Origin: Arthrobacter sp. AFG7.2
GTDB taxonomy: Bacteria; Actinomycetota; Actinomycetes; Actinomycetales; Micrococcaceae
DNA length: 64,000 nt
Assembly (NCBI RefSeq): GCF_002892835.1
Contig: NZ_PJMB01000005.1
Span: 1 to 64,000 of the forward strand
Reading direction: 5' to 3'
Part shown: piece by piece, positions 16,578 to 26,223 of the stretch
How the letters are laid out: every line of letters begins with the position of its first letter
How positions within the stretch are numbered: the stretch's first letter is position 1
Made by a program: the position numbers and the translations under genes
Notes under the pieces: model-generated
Told to the model about the DNA's origin: nothing
The model's input: the letters and a program-made list of their open reading frames with translations, nothing else
Databases searched by the model: none

Positions 16578-19500
16578 ACGGGACCACCGGAACGCATCAA
16601 TCGAGCGAAGTTCTGTGGAGTGAGTTCGTTGATCCGCCGGCTTCGGCACGGCCGCGTGCCTGGTGGCACTGGATGGACGGCAACGTCGAACTCGAGGGCA
16701 TTCGGGCGGACCTTCACTGGCTCCACTCGGTGGGGGTCCGAGGTGTCCAAGCCTTTGACGGGGCGCTGGGTAATCCGCTTGTTGTGGAAGAAGCTGTGCT
16801 TCCCGGCAGCGAGCAGTGGCGGGAAGCTATCGCCGTTGCGGCAGCAACGGCCCACGACTTCGGCCTGGACTTCACCGTAGCCACCTCAGCGGGGTGGAGC
16901 GCAGCTGGAGCCCCATGGGTTGATAAGGCCGATGCCATGCGCAAGCTGGTATGGTCCCAGACCGTCGTCGAAGGCGGCGAACTGATCCAACTCAACAAAC
17001 TCCCGGACGTCGCAGGACCATATCAGGACATTCCCAGGTGGGGAGTCGAGCCGCATGAAGGCTCGGGAGACGCCAAAGATCTCTTCGCCTTGGCCATCCC
17101 GTTCCACAGCAACCACGATGCTTTGAACCCCGCCTTTGTCCGCACCTCCGACCCGCCTGTTGAAGCGGTCACCGTTACCCATGCAACCGCCGTCGAAGAA
17201 TTCCGGCTGGCCCGAGACCCGGACAACCACTCCGTGGCCTGGATCGAACAGTCCTTTGCCGCACCCGTGACCGTGCGTTCCTGTGTTATCGAGCTCCCCG
17301 CCCCTCACGGCTTTGGCGCGGCTCCGCCCGCCATTGCGACCCTGCAGGTCCAAAATGACGACGGCGGTTACGTTTCCATCTGCACGTTGCCGGCGACGCA
17401 ATGCCCCTCGCGGACCATGTCTTTCCCCGCGGTTACCGGGACGCGTTTCCGGTTGCGGCTGCATGCGGCCGGGATGTCGACGGTGCTGGCAGCGTTCGAG
17501 AAAGGGGTGGTGGCCCCGCCGGTGTTTCAGCCGCTCAGGGAGCACACCGTCCGTAAATTTGCCCTCTACGAAACAGGCATGCCGGCCCATAGGGAGGCCA
17601 AGTGCGGTTTCGCGACTGCACTGGACTACGACGCCCTTGATACAGACCCGGGTGCAGTATTCGGGGTAGTGCCGCTGGCCGACGTCCTGAACGTCAGCGG
17701 GCACCTCTCACAGGGAAGGCTGACCGCTCCGCTGCCCGAGGGAACCTGGAGAATCATCCGATTTGGTTCTTCCCTCACGGGTCAGACCAACGGCCCGGCG
17801 CTCCCGGAAGCTACAGGTCTCGAGGTGGACAAACTCGACAGTGAAAGAGTCCGCCGCTACATCACAACCCATCTGGCACAGTTCGGTGACGCCCCCATTG
17901 ATGGCCTTCTTAGCGACAGCATCGAGGCCGGACTGCAGAACATTACGGATCAGCTCCACCGCCGATTTTTCGACCTTCGCGGCTACGACATGATCCCCTG
18001 GTTGATCACCATGGCAGGGTTCCTGGTGGAGGACATCCATTCCAGCGACCTCTTCCTCGCTGATTTTCGTCGCACACTTGCTGAAGTCTTCGCCGAGTCC
18101 TATTACGGCACGTTGTCCGAAGAAGCACATAAGCGTGGTTCGATCTACTACGCGGAGGCGCTGGAAGACCGCAGGCCGCAGCTCGGCGACGATCTTGCCA
18201 TGCGCTCGCACGCAGACGTCCCCATGGGGGCGATGTGGACTTTCGACTCTAAGGCCGGACCCGCACCGACCTACGTCGCGGACCTCAAAGGGGCATCATC
18301 GGTGGCGCATGTCTACGGACGCAGCCACACCGGCGCTGAAGCCTTTACCTCGGGACGAAACCCCTGGAGTGATTCGCCGAAGTCCCTGAAGCACGTCGCT
18401 GACCTCCAGCTGTCACTCGGAGTGACACGATTCTGCATCCACACTTCCCCGCACCAACCCACCCAGGTACCACCGCCCGGGATCGCCCTGGCGCCCTCGC
18501 TCGGCCAATCCTTCACCCGCAACGAAACCTGGGCTTCCGTTGCCAAGCCTTGGGTGGACTATCTGGCCCGATGCTCGCACCTTCTTTCTCTTGGCCGGCC
18601 AGCTGTCGATATCGCCTATTTCATCGGCGAGGAAGCACCCGTCACCGCCCTTTTCGGTGATGCTTGCAACGGCGACGTTCCAGCTGACTACGACTACGAT
18701 TACATCGGCCCGGATGCGCTCAGGACGGTTTTGAACGTTCAGGGAGGCGAACTGCAGGCGGGCACCTCCCGCTACAGACTTCTTTACCTCGGCGGTGCCA
18801 GCAACAGGATGAGCACAGGCGCCCTCCAATCCATCCTGCGATTGGTGGAACAGGGCGCAACGGTGGTCGGCGAACGTCCAACGGCTAAACGCTCGCTGGC
18901 TGACGACGACACCGAGTACGAGCGTTTGTGTCACCTCATCTGGGGCAGCCCGAACAGTGGCAAGATTTTCCCCACTGCAGATCTGGCTTCCGTGCTTCAG
19001 GAGCATTTCCCTCCTTCCGTGATCGTCGAAGACACCCGGGTGCGGCGGATCGCGAGATGGGTGGACGGGGACCAGCCCCTGCTCTTCATCGCCAACCCTG
19101 TCAACGAAGACCTGCATACCACCGTGACGCTGCCGAACAGTGACGGCAGATTCCTTGCCTGGGACCCGGTGACGCTACAACAACATGCCCTCCCACCTGC
19201 GGAAGACGGCTTCGATGTACAGCTGCCCCCTTACGGTTCCCTCTTCATTCTCAGAGGCGAAGCTGATCTGGGCCCCGGGAAGGAGCGGGTTACCGAGGCC
19301 GCTGGTCAATGGACGCTCACGATCCCGGGTTCCGAGTCGGTGCAGCTGGCCCACGCCACCTTCTGGACCGATCCCGAAATCGGGGCGTTGCACTTCTCGG
19401 GAACGGCCACTTACGTGGTTGAGTTCCAGCTCCACGGCCCCGAGCTCCCGCACGCTGTCCAGTTCGCCGATGTTGCTGATGTAGCGCACCTCAAAATCAA

Positions 19501-19774
19501 CGGAGAAGAATCAGGAATTCTCTGGACTGCTCCCTACCGGGTGTCCACCAACGCGCTGCGGCCCGGGAGGAACCGGGTAGAGATCAGGGTCACCAATCCG
19601 TGGCGCAACCGGCTGATTGCTGAAGCCCGCGGCAACACCGGAACGCTCTACCCACCCATGACGAGCGTCTTCAACGAAGAAGCCGAAATCCTGCCCGCAG
19701 GTTTACTTGGGCCACTGAGCCTGGTCTACAACCACCGGCAGGAATCTCCACTAATGAAAAGACTGGATGTATGA
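16574..19774 (+). CDS. GH106-like alpha-L-rhamnosidase
   Basis: A 1066-residue protein with the GH106 start PRAWWHWMDGNVELEGI (28-44) and DLHWLHSVGVRGVQAFDG, a central catalytic region containing LLSDSIEAG and YYAEALEDRRPQLGDD, and C-terminal beta-sandwich domains (GTATYVVEFQL, HLKINGEESGILWTAPYR). GH106 enzymes remove terminal alpha-L-rhamnose with inversion using calcium. There is no signal peptide, although many GH106 enzymes are secreted, so this one acts on imported substrate. The GTG start overlaps the GH3 stop (GTGA) and the stop overlaps GH43 (ATGA). Rhamnosylated flavone C-glycosides such as vitexin-2''-O-rhamnoside would fit (inference). Confidence 0.82.
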   Translation: MNGTTGTHQSSEVLWSEFVDPPASARPRAWWHWMDGNVELEGIRADLHWLHSVGVRGVQAFDGALGNPLVVEEAVLPGSEQWREAIAVAAATAHDFGLDFTVATSAGWSAAGAPWVDKADAMRKLVWSQTVVEGGELIQLNKLPDVAGPYQDIPRWGVEPHEGSGDAKDLFALAIPFHSNHDALNPAFVRTSDPPVEAVTVTHATAVEEFRLARDPDNHSVAWIEQSFAAPVTVRSCVIELPAPHGFGAAPPAIATLQVQNDDGGYVSICTLPATQCPSRTMSFPAVTGTRFRLRLHAAGMSTVLAAFEKGVVAPPVFQPLREHTVRKFALYETGMPAHREAKCGFATALDYDALDTDPGAVFGVVPLADVLNVSGHLSQGRLTAPLPEGTWRIIRFGSSLTGQTNGPALPEATGLEVDKLDSERVRRYITTHLAQFGDAPIDGLLSDSIEAGLQNITDQLHRRFFDLRGYDMIPWLITMAGFLVEDIHSSDLFLADFRRTLAEVFAESYYGTLSEEAHKRGSIYYAEALEDRRPQLGDDLAMRSHADVPMGAMWTFDSKAGPAPTYVADLKGASSVAHVYGRSHTGAEAFTSGRNPWSDSPKSLKHVADLQLSLGVTRFCIHTSPHQPTQVPPPGIALAPSLGQSFTRNETWASVAKPWVDYLARCSHLLSLGRPAVDIAYFIGEEAPVTALFGDACNGDVPADYDYDYIGPDALRTVLNVQGGELQAGTSRYRLLYLGGASNRMSTGALQSILRLVEQGATVVGERPTAKRSLADDDTEYERLCHLIWGSPNSGKIFPTADLASVLQEHFPPSVIVEDTRVRRIARWVDGDQPLLFIANPVNEDLHTTVTLPNSDGRFLAWDPVTLQQHALPPAEDGFDVQLPPYGSLFILRGEADLGPGKERVTEAAGQWTLTIPGSESVQLAHATFWTDPEIGALHFSGTATYVVEFQLHGPELPHAVQFADVADVAHLKINGEESGILWTAPYRVSTNALRPGRNRVEIRVTNPWRNRLIAEARGNTGTLYPPMTSVFNEEAEILPAGLLGPLSLVYNHRQESPLMKRLDV

Positions 19775-21318
19775 CACATCAAATGGCCTCTCCCGCTGTG
19801 AGCCAGGAGGGGCAACGCCGGTCCGACCTCGGCAACGGAACTTACCTGAACCCGGTGTTCGCTGGGGACCACCCGGACCCGGCCATCCTGCGGGACGGGG
19901 ATGATTACTACTTGACCTTCTCGTCGTTTGAGTCCACGCCCGGACTCATCATTTGGCACTCACGGGACCTGTTGAACTGGCAACCGCTCGGGCCGGCCCT
20001 TGCCACGCCCATCGGTTGCGTGTTTGCGGTAGACATGTGCAAAGTGGACGGCCGCTACTTTATCTATATCCCGATCATTCCCACCGCCGTCTCCCCGGAT
20101 CCAGCTGCGCCTGTGCTGATCTATGTCATCCATGCCGAGAACATGGCGGGACCTTGGAGCGAGCCGATCAACCTGGGCATTGAAGGGCATATTGATCCGG
20201 GGCACGTCGTGGGAGAGGACGGCAACCGCTATCTGTTCCTCAGTGGAGTCAGCCGGGTCCGTCTCGCCGACGACGGACTATCTACACACGGACCCGTGGA
20301 GCACGTCTACGACGGCTGGCGCTACCCCGACGACTGGGTGGTTGAAGCCTATGCACTGGAGGGGCCCAAGCTGACCCGCCGCGGTGAATGGTTCTACCTC
20401 ACGACGGCGGTTGGCGGCACTTCAGGTCCGCCCACCGGGCATATGGTCACTGTCGCCCGCTCCCGCTCCGTTGAAGGCCCGTGGGAGGACTGTCCCAGCA
20501 ATCCCATCATCAGGACATGGGATGCGGACGAGCCCTGGTGGAGCAAGGGGCATGCCACCCTGTTCGAAGGCCCCAACGGCCAATGGTGGAGCATCTATCA
20601 CGGCTACGAAAACGCATTCGCCACCCTCGGCAGGCAAACGCTCCTGGAACCCATCGAATGGGACCAGGATGGATGGCCCAGAGCAGGCGGGGGCGATCTT
20701 TCGGCGGTACTGCCGGCACCCCTGCCCGCCGTGTCTCGGGCAGCCGATCAGGTCCATGGCACGCCGTTGTCCGATGATTTTTCCACCGCGCGCTTTGGAA
20801 CCCACTGGTCATTTCATGCTCCGACCAAGGACGAGTATCTCCGGGCATCCTTTGACGCCGGGTTGGTTCTGCAAGCCCGCGGGTCAGGCCCGTCGGACAG
20901 CTCGGCGTTAACGTGTATCGTCGGCGACCGGCGATACGAAATCACGGTTGAGATGGAACTTCGCGACAGCGCCCAGGGCGGGCTGCTGCTTTATTACAGC
21001 GACCGCCTGTTCTGCGGCATGGGTCACGACGGCGGCCACATGACCAGCTATCGCGCCGGCAGGGCCATTCCGTACTGGCGTGAACCTGCTCCTGCGGCTC
21101 GGAGGATGCACCTGCGAATAGTCAATGAAAACCACATTGTTACCCAGTACTACAGCTTAAACGGGACGGACTGGACCAGGCATGGGCTCCGTTTCAACGT
21201 CGCGGGCTATAACACCAATACGGCCGACGAACTCCTCAGTCTGCGCCCGGCTTTGTTCGCAGCCGGAACGGGTGAAGTGCGGTTCAAGAACTTCACGTAC
21301 CGTGCCTTCAACGACTGA
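19771..21318 (+). CDS. GH43 beta-xylosidase/alpha-L-arabinofuranosidase
   Basis: A 515-residue GH43 enzyme with a five-bladed propeller domain (about 25-310) and a C-terminal concanavalin A-like domain (about 330-515). Likely catalytic residues are D36 (GDHPDPA, base), D142 (HIDPGHV, pKa modulator) and E197 (ALEGPK, acid). No signal peptide. It is the last gene of the three-hydrolase operon, coupled by ATGA to GH106. It would remove pentose decorations. Arabinosidase and xylosidase activity cannot be told apart here. Confidence 0.88.
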   Translation: MTHQMASPAVSQEGQRRSDLGNGTYLNPVFAGDHPDPAILRDGDDYYLTFSSFESTPGLIIWHSRDLLNWQPLGPALATPIGCVFAVDMCKVDGRYFIYIPIIPTAVSPDPAAPVLIYVIHAENMAGPWSEPINLGIEGHIDPGHVVGEDGNRYLFLSGVSRVRLADDGLSTHGPVEHVYDGWRYPDDWVVEAYALEGPKLTRRGEWFYLTTAVGGTSGPPTGHMVTVARSRSVEGPWEDCPSNPIIRTWDADEPWWSKGHATLFEGPNGQWWSIYHGYENAFATLGRQTLLEPIEWDQDGWPRAGGGDLSAVLPAPLPAVSRAADQVHGTPLSDDFSTARFGTHWSFHAPTKDEYLRASFDAGLVLQARGSGPSDSSALTCIVGDRRYEITVEMELRDSAQGGLLLYYSDRLFCGMGHDGGHMTSYRAGRAIPYWREPAPAARRMHLRIVNENHIVTQYYSLNGTDWTRHGLRFNVAGYNTNTADELLSLRPALFAAGTGEVRFKNFTYRAFND

Positions 21319-21331
21319 GCGGTGCCGGAGC

Positions 21332-22291
21332 CTAGCCCTGCACAGCCGGCGCGTGGATCGTCACCGGGTGGGCTGTGACGGGGAAGAGTTCCTGAAGCCG
21401 CGCACAAGCCCGCTGGACCACTGAGCGCAGCCACAGGCTGGCCGGGTCCTCCGTCTGGGACGGATGCCAGTACATGGCCTCCACCAGTGATGCTTCGGTA
21501 CCTTCGGAGAACTCGAGGACAACGATGTCCGCGCCGCGCTGGGCCCGTGCCGCCAGCATCCGCGGGACCATCGCCACAAGGTCGGTCCCTTCGACCAGGA
21601 GCGGCAAGGACAGGAAACCCGCCACTACGGCCGCCACCCGGCGCTGGATTCCCCGGGACACGAACAGCTTGTCCGCCGGCGTGCTGATTCCCTCACCGAA
21701 ATAGCCGACGGCGTGCGGCACGGTGGTGAGGTCTTCAACCGTGAGCACCGGCTTCTCGAGAAGGGGATTCCCGTCGCTGGCGACGATCACGAAGCCGTCC
21801 CGGAAGATCTGTTTGCTGGCCCCTTGCAGCTGGTAGCCTGTGGGCCCCACGAGCAGGTCTATCTTGGAATAATCGGCCATCTGGCCCTGGAAACCTGAGG
21901 TAGGCATGAAATCCACCGAGACGCCCGGGGCCTCCTCGCGAAGGATCTGCCGCAGCGGCCCCACCATCAGTGCCGCCGCATAGTCCGAGGCGGCGATGAC
22001 GAACTCCCGCTCACTGGTGGCGGGATCAAAACCGGACCTCACGCGTGTGGCCCGCTGGATGTGAAGCACGGCTTCATCAACCAGCGGAACCAGGGACTGC
22101 GCAAAGGGTGTGAGGTCGTAGGTGCGGCCGTTCCGGACCAGGAGCTCGTCGTCGAAATGACGCCGCAGCCTGGCCATCGCTGCACTGGTGGCCGGCTGAC
22201 TGAGCTGAAGCCGCTCAGCCGCCCGGGAGATGTTCCGGAGTTCCAGCAGGACCTGAAGTTGAGGCAGCAGGTTCAGGTCCAGGTTCTTCAT
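21332..22291 (-). CDS. LysR family transcriptional regulator (NodD-like)
   Basis: A 319-residue LysR protein with an N-terminal winged helix (LDLNLLPQLQVLLELRNISRAAERLQLSQPATSAAMARLRRHF) and a type-2 periplasmic-binding effector domain from about residue 90. The ATG at 22291 is preferred to a GTG two codons upstream. NodD-like members respond to aromatic ligands. It lies 34 bp downstream of an MFS gene in the same direction, so the two are probably co-transcribed. It converges with the GH43 gene at 13 bp. Confidence 0.88.
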   Translation of the reverse strand: MKNLDLNLLPQLQVLLELRNISRAAERLQLSQPATSAAMARLRRHFDDELLVRNGRTYDLTPFAQSLVPLVDEAVLHIQRATRVRSGFDPATSEREFVIAASDYAAALMVGPLRQILREEAPGVSVDFMPTSGFQGQMADYSKIDLLVGPTGYQLQGASKQIFRDGFVIVASDGNPLLEKPVLTVEDLTTVPHAVGYFGEGISTPADKLFVSRGIQRRVAAVVAGFLSLPLLVEGTDLVAMVPRMLAARAQRGADIVVLEFSEGTEASLVEAMYWHPSQTEDPASLWLRSVVQRACARLQELFPVTAHPVTIHAPAVQG

Positions 22292-22325
22292 ACCCACAGG
22301 TTATCCGGGCCCAACTCATGCCGGG

Positions 22326-23543
22326 CTAATCGAACACCGGCATCATCCGGGGTCCCCGCACCAGGACGGCGAAGAGGGCCACCGCGCACGCGATGCCCAG
22401 TCCGCCGAGGGCAAGGCTGAGGCTGCCGGCGGCTGCCGCGGCCGCGCCGAGGACGATGGGGGTGAGGAACTGGCCGATGAACAGTGTCCCGGTCCAGATG
22501 CCCGTGCCGCGGCCGCGCTGCTGGAATTCGAGGCCGTTCACGGCCCAGGTCAGCAGGGTGGGCAGCAGCACGCCGGTTCCGGCGCTTGCAACCACCGCTC
22601 CCGCTATCGCCAACGGGACGGTGCCTGCGACGGAGACCAGGGACAGTCCGACCGCGGCCAGCCCGAAGGCGAGCGCCAGCAGGCTCCGCGTGCCCAGCTT
22701 TGCGAGGAAGCGGAAGGAGATGGCACCTGCCGCGGTGGCGAGGGATGCAATGGCGGCGGCCAGTCCGATGAGGGCCGCGTCGGCAACGCCGAGTCCCGTG
22801 ATGACGTACGGCAGGTGGACGATGAGGGCGTAGAACACGATTCCGCCGAACAGCGTCACTGCGGCCGGGGCGCCGATCTGCCGCCATGGCACCGGCGTCC
22901 TTGCCGCCGTCGTGCGCTGGCTCTTTGCCGGCTCCCACAGCTTGAAGATCATGGGGATAACGATCACCGCACTGACTGCGTAGAGCCAGAACGGTGTACG
23001 CCAGCTGATGCTGCCCAGGGCGCCGCCGAGGGCGAAGAACGCTGTGGCGGCGAGCGCGCTGACCATTGTTTGCAGTCCGAGGTACTTGTTCCGCTGCTCG
23101 CCCGCGTAGTAGTCGGTGATGAGCGTGGTGCAGCAGGTCATGATGGCTGCTTCCGCAATACCCACACCCACCCGGGATACGGCAATGGACTCGAGGGTGT
23201 CCAGCCAGAGCGGTGCCGTCCCGAACGCGGCGTAGGCCAGCATGGCGAAGACCAGCAGCTGCTTGCGGCCCACCCTGTCTGCAACATAGCCGGCCAGCGG
23301 TGAGAAGAGTGCCACGAACAGCGCGGGCAGCGTGAGGGTCAGCGGCACCAGGATGGCAACACCGGGGGTGTCCGCGAACGCCTGGTTCAGGGTGGGGAGG
23401 ATGGGCGCCAAAAGTACGGCGCCCAGCACGGGCATGCAGCTGCCGGCAACCAGGAGGGATGCCTGCAACCGGCCCGGCGTTCGGGCGTCTGCCCCGGGCG
23501 TCTGAATCCCGGGACCGGTACCCGTGAGCTGGATATTCTCCAT
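22326..23543 (-). CDS. 12-helix MFS transporter
   Basis: A 405-residue major facilitator with 12 predicted helices. GYVADRVGRKQLL is the loop 2-3 motif and GVGIAEAAIMTCCTTLITDYY lies in helices 4-5. The ATG at 23543 has AAGGA upstream. It is close to the LysR gene and probably regulated by it. The pattern resembles DHA1-type efflux or sugar/aromatic-acid carriers; substrate unknown. Confidence 0.85.
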   Translation of the reverse strand: MENIQLTGTGPGIQTPGADARTPGRLQASLLVAGSCMPVLGAVLLAPILPTLNQAFADTPGVAILVPLTLTLPALFVALFSPLAGYVADRVGRKQLLVFAMLAYAAFGTAPLWLDTLESIAVSRVGVGIAEAAIMTCCTTLITDYYAGEQRNKYLGLQTMVSALAATAFFALGGALGSISWRTPFWLYAVSAVIVIPMIFKLWEPAKSQRTTAARTPVPWRQIGAPAAVTLFGGIVFYALIVHLPYVITGLGVADAALIGLAAAIASLATAAGAISFRFLAKLGTRSLLALAFGLAAVGLSLVSVAGTVPLAIAGAVVASAGTGVLLPTLLTWAVNGLEFQQRGRGTGIWTGTLFIGQFLTPIVLGAAAAAAGSLSLALGGLGIACAVALFAVLVRGPRMMPVFD

Positions 23544-23688
23544 TGAATTTTCCTTAGCCTCGTGATGGTCACGGAGGTATCGGTGCGGCCTGCGCGCCGA
23601 AAAGTGACTTCCCTCACTGTGGCAAGGCTGGGACTATTCAGGAATCATGGATTTGGGATAGCAGGTATCCACAGAACGGATGCCGGGA

Positions 23689-24624
23689 TTACAGCGCGTC
23701 CAGCTCTGCGCGCGTCGGCGGGTTCGCTCCGGGACGGGACACCGTCACCGCAGCGGCCCGGGCCGCATGCGCCAGCAGCTCCCCTAGGCCCTCGGCCGGA
23801 AGCTCGCGCAGGTCCTTCCGGTTTTGGGCACCGTCCAGGCCGCGGTCCACCAGCCCGGACAGCAGCGCGGCCATAAAGGAATCCCCGGCACCCACCGTGT
23901 CAGCCACCTCAACCTTCGGAGCAGGCACCTTGGCTTCACCGGCATGGCAGACTCCCCACGGCCCATCTGCTCCGCGCGTCACCACAACCATCGCAGGCCC
24001 TTCAGATCCGCCCAGCGACAGCCAGCGGCGCGCCGCATCCAGCACGTCCATGTCCGGGTACAGCCAGGCTAGATCCTCGTCAGACGCCTTCACCACATCC
24101 GCAAGCGTCACGAACTTTTCGGCGTGCCTGCGCGCGTAGTCCACATCCGTGATGATGCTGGGCCGGCAGTTGGGGTCGAAGCTGATGGTGGCGCGCGGAT
24201 GGGCATATTCGACGGCGGCCAGCACGTCCGTGGCGCCGGGTGCCAGCATCGTCGCGATCGAGCCGGTGTGCAGCAGGGTGGTGCCCTGCAGCATGAAGGC
24301 GAGCCGGTCGGCGACGCCGGGAAGCTCCCAGGTGAGGTCGAACGTGTAGGTGGCGGCGCCGTCGTCGTCGATCAGGGCGGTGGCCACGCTGGTGGGCAGC
24401 TCGTCCGGTCCCAGCGGAAGCATCACGGAGCTGGCCCGCAGGTGCGCTGCGACGGAGTCGCCGTAGGCGTCCCGGCCGTACCGGCCGATGAACTGTACGG
24501 GGTGGTCCAGGCGGGCCAGGCCCACCGCCACGTTCAGCGGGCTGCCGCCCACGTGGGCTTCGATTCCCGAGGCGCGCTGGACAACGTCAACAAGGCCTTC
24601 GCCAATAACAGTGAGCATGCTCAT
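23689..24624 (-). CDS. PfkB family sugar kinase (fructokinase-like)
   Basis: A 311-residue ribokinase-superfamily kinase with the substrate-binding start GGSPLNVAVGLARL, the middle PfkB mark FDPNCRPSI and the C-terminal signature DTVGAGDSFMAALLSG containing the catalytic Asp. A longer frame to 24756 adds a non-homologous tail; the ATG at 24624, or two codons later at 24618, gives the normal length. It phosphorylates a hexose, most like fructokinase. It is third in a leftward run after the alpha/beta hydrolase and the DUF1349 gene. Confidence 0.87.
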   Translation of the reverse strand: MSMLTVIGEGLVDVVQRASGIEAHVGGSPLNVAVGLARLDHPVQFIGRYGRDAYGDSVAAHLRASSVMLPLGPDELPTSVATALIDDDGAATYTFDLTWELPGVADRLAFMLQGTTLLHTGSIATMLAPGATDVLAAVEYAHPRATISFDPNCRPSIITDVDYARRHAEKFVTLADVVKASDEDLAWLYPDMDVLDAARRWLSLGGSEGPAMVVVTRGADGPWGVCHAGEAKVPAPKVEVADTVGAGDSFMAALLSGLVDRGLDGAQNRKDLRELPAEGLGELLAHAARAAAVTVSRPGANPPTRAELDAL

Positions 24625-24679
24625 ACTCTGCCAGAAGAGGCCGTCCGGCGACGGTCCGTGACGTGCACGGGACGGCCGC

Positions 24680-25255
24680 TCAGTGCAGGGCGCCGTCCGG
24701 CTCCACGGCCCGCCAGGCATGGAAGGGGACGGTAAGGCCTGCTCTCGTGGGCGCACAGGTGAAGGGCCCGGCGCTGGCTTCCACGTCCGGATCCAGCGGT
24801 ACTACCCGGACCAGCTGGAGCGGTCCGCCGGCTGCCCCCGCCCGGATGGTGAGTGCGTCACCGCTCCGGCTGACCCGGATGAGGACGCGGGATCCGCTCC
24901 ACGCGGGCACCGGGGCCAGGGACCAGTCGGACTTCCCGTCGGTGACCACTGCCCCCAGCTGGCAAGTGCCGTCCGCAAACTCCACGCCCGCTTTGAGCCA
25001 GTGCTCAGCTGACACCCGCACAAAGACTCCGGCCTGGTCGAACTGGTCCGAAAATCCTGCAGTAAATTCCACCTCCACCGCCGACCCCTCCGGGAACGGC
25101 GCCAGCAGCGCGTGCTCGCTGTCATGGATGAAGCCGTACGAGGTAGTCCGCCAGGCATCACTGCCCTCCTTGGCTGTGACCAGCAGGTCCGTGCCGCGCT
25201 CGACGGCGGAAACGGGCGGGTGCGTCCAGGCGCCTTGCTGCCAGGGAATGTCCAT
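24680..25255 (-). CDS. DUF1349 concanavalin A-like protein
   Basis: A 191-residue soluble protein starting MDIPWQQGAW. SYGFIHDSEHALLAPF, EFTAGFSDQFDQAGVFVRVS and WLKAGVEFADG are typical of DUF1349, which has a jelly-roll fold and is linked to carbohydrate binding; proteins of this group are sometimes labelled regulation of enolase 1. The ATG at 25255 gives the expected family length. It lies 55 bp before the sugar kinase and 31 bp after the hydrolase. Its role is unproven, possibly sugar binding or mutarotation. Confidence 0.82.
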   Translation of the reverse strand: MDIPWQQGAWTHPPVSAVERGTDLLVTAKEGSDAWRTTSYGFIHDSEHALLAPFPEGSAVEVEFTAGFSDQFDQAGVFVRVSAEHWLKAGVEFADGTCQLGAVVTDGKSDWSLAPVPAWSGSRVLIRVSRSGDALTIRAGAAGGPLQLVRVVPLDPDVEASAGPFTCAPTRAGLTVPFHAWRAVEPDGALH

Positions 25256-25286
25256 GGCCGCCACTGTACGGCAGGACAACCCGCCG

Positions 25287-26105
25287 CTACTGACCGCCGC
25301 CCCGCTTGCCCAGCAGCTCCTGCACGAGCTCCCGGCACTTTGCATACGCCTCAGCCTGAGGATCGATCAGCGCGTAATGGCCCCCCGGCACCGTGACCAG
25401 TTGCGCAGGCATGGGCGTGGACGCACTCGCCTTTACGTACGCAGCAGACATTGCCAGCGGCACGTCCTCATCCCCGGCTGCGTGCACGGCGTAGACAGGA
25501 ATGTCGAGGGGCAGTGCGGACATCGGGTCTGCGCAGCGGTGCCGGTCCGGAAAGTCCGACGACGGCCCGCCAAGGAAGTTGGCCACGGCACCATCGCTGA
25601 GGTTCAGCCTTTCAGCTTCGGCCAGGTCCAGGACGCCCGACTGGCTCACGACTCCGGTGAGGCGGACGCCGCCGCGCTGCGTCCCCACCTCGTGGTGCTC
25701 CCCCTCCAATCCCAACTCCCCGAGCCGGTCCCGCCCGGCCGCCCACACCGCAAGGTGCCCGCCGGCCGAGTGGCCCAGCGCCACCACCCTGGACAGGTCA
25801 AGGCCATGGACCGGCGCGAGGTCGGCCAGCTTGTCGATGCCTGCCAGAACGTCCTGGAAGGTGTACGGCCACCCGCCGCCGTTCCCTGCCCGGCGGTACT
25901 CCAGGTTCCACGCCGCCAGCCCGTGCGCGGCGAGGTCCTCAGCCAGCGGCTCCCCCAACTCCGCCCCGTACTTTGACCGCCAGTAGCCGCCGTGGATCAC
26001 CACCACCACGCCGCGGTGCGTGCCGCCGTCGGGCACCTCCGGGAGGAACAGCCCGCCCCACTGGCTGGCGTCCCTTCCGTAGTAATACCTATGCCGCTGC
26101 ACCAT
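25287..26105 (-). CDS. Alpha/beta hydrolase, kynurenine formamidase/esterase-like
   Basis: A 272-residue alpha/beta hydrolase with the oxyanion motif IHGGYWRS (HGGXW as in arylformamidases), nucleophile motif GHSAGGHL, and a late Asp-His pair in AAGDEDVPLA and PGGHYALIDP. No signal peptide. The ATG at 26105 was chosen over a longer frame starting at 26219. It probably hydrolyses a small ester or amide. It leads the hydrolase-DUF1349-kinase run and is divergent from the GYD gene. Confidence 0.83.
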   Translation of the reverse strand: MVQRHRYYYGRDASQWGGLFLPEVPDGGTHRGVVVVIHGGYWRSKYGAELGEPLAEDLAAHGLAAWNLEYRRAGNGGGWPYTFQDVLAGIDKLADLAPVHGLDLSRVVALGHSAGGHLAVWAAGRDRLGELGLEGEHHEVGTQRGGVRLTGVVSQSGVLDLAEAERLNLSDGAVANFLGGPSSDFPDRHRCADPMSALPLDIPVYAVHAAGDEDVPLAMSAAYVKASASTPMPAQLVTVPGGHYALIDPQAEAYAKCRELVQELLGKRGGGQ

Positions 26106-26223
26106 GTGCCGAGCGTACCCCGCAGTACCTGGCGAGGGTCCAAGCACGGACCGTTGCTGTCCGGTCCACGCGCTGCCATTCTGGGTGCATCCACCGCAAG
26201 CAGGACCACGAAAGGCCAAGAAG

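Noticed and set aside
24663..25976. Plus-strand frame opposite DUF1349 and the alpha/beta hydrolase
   Set aside because: Antisense to conserved genes, low-complexity Ser/Arg/Pro composition, no motifs.
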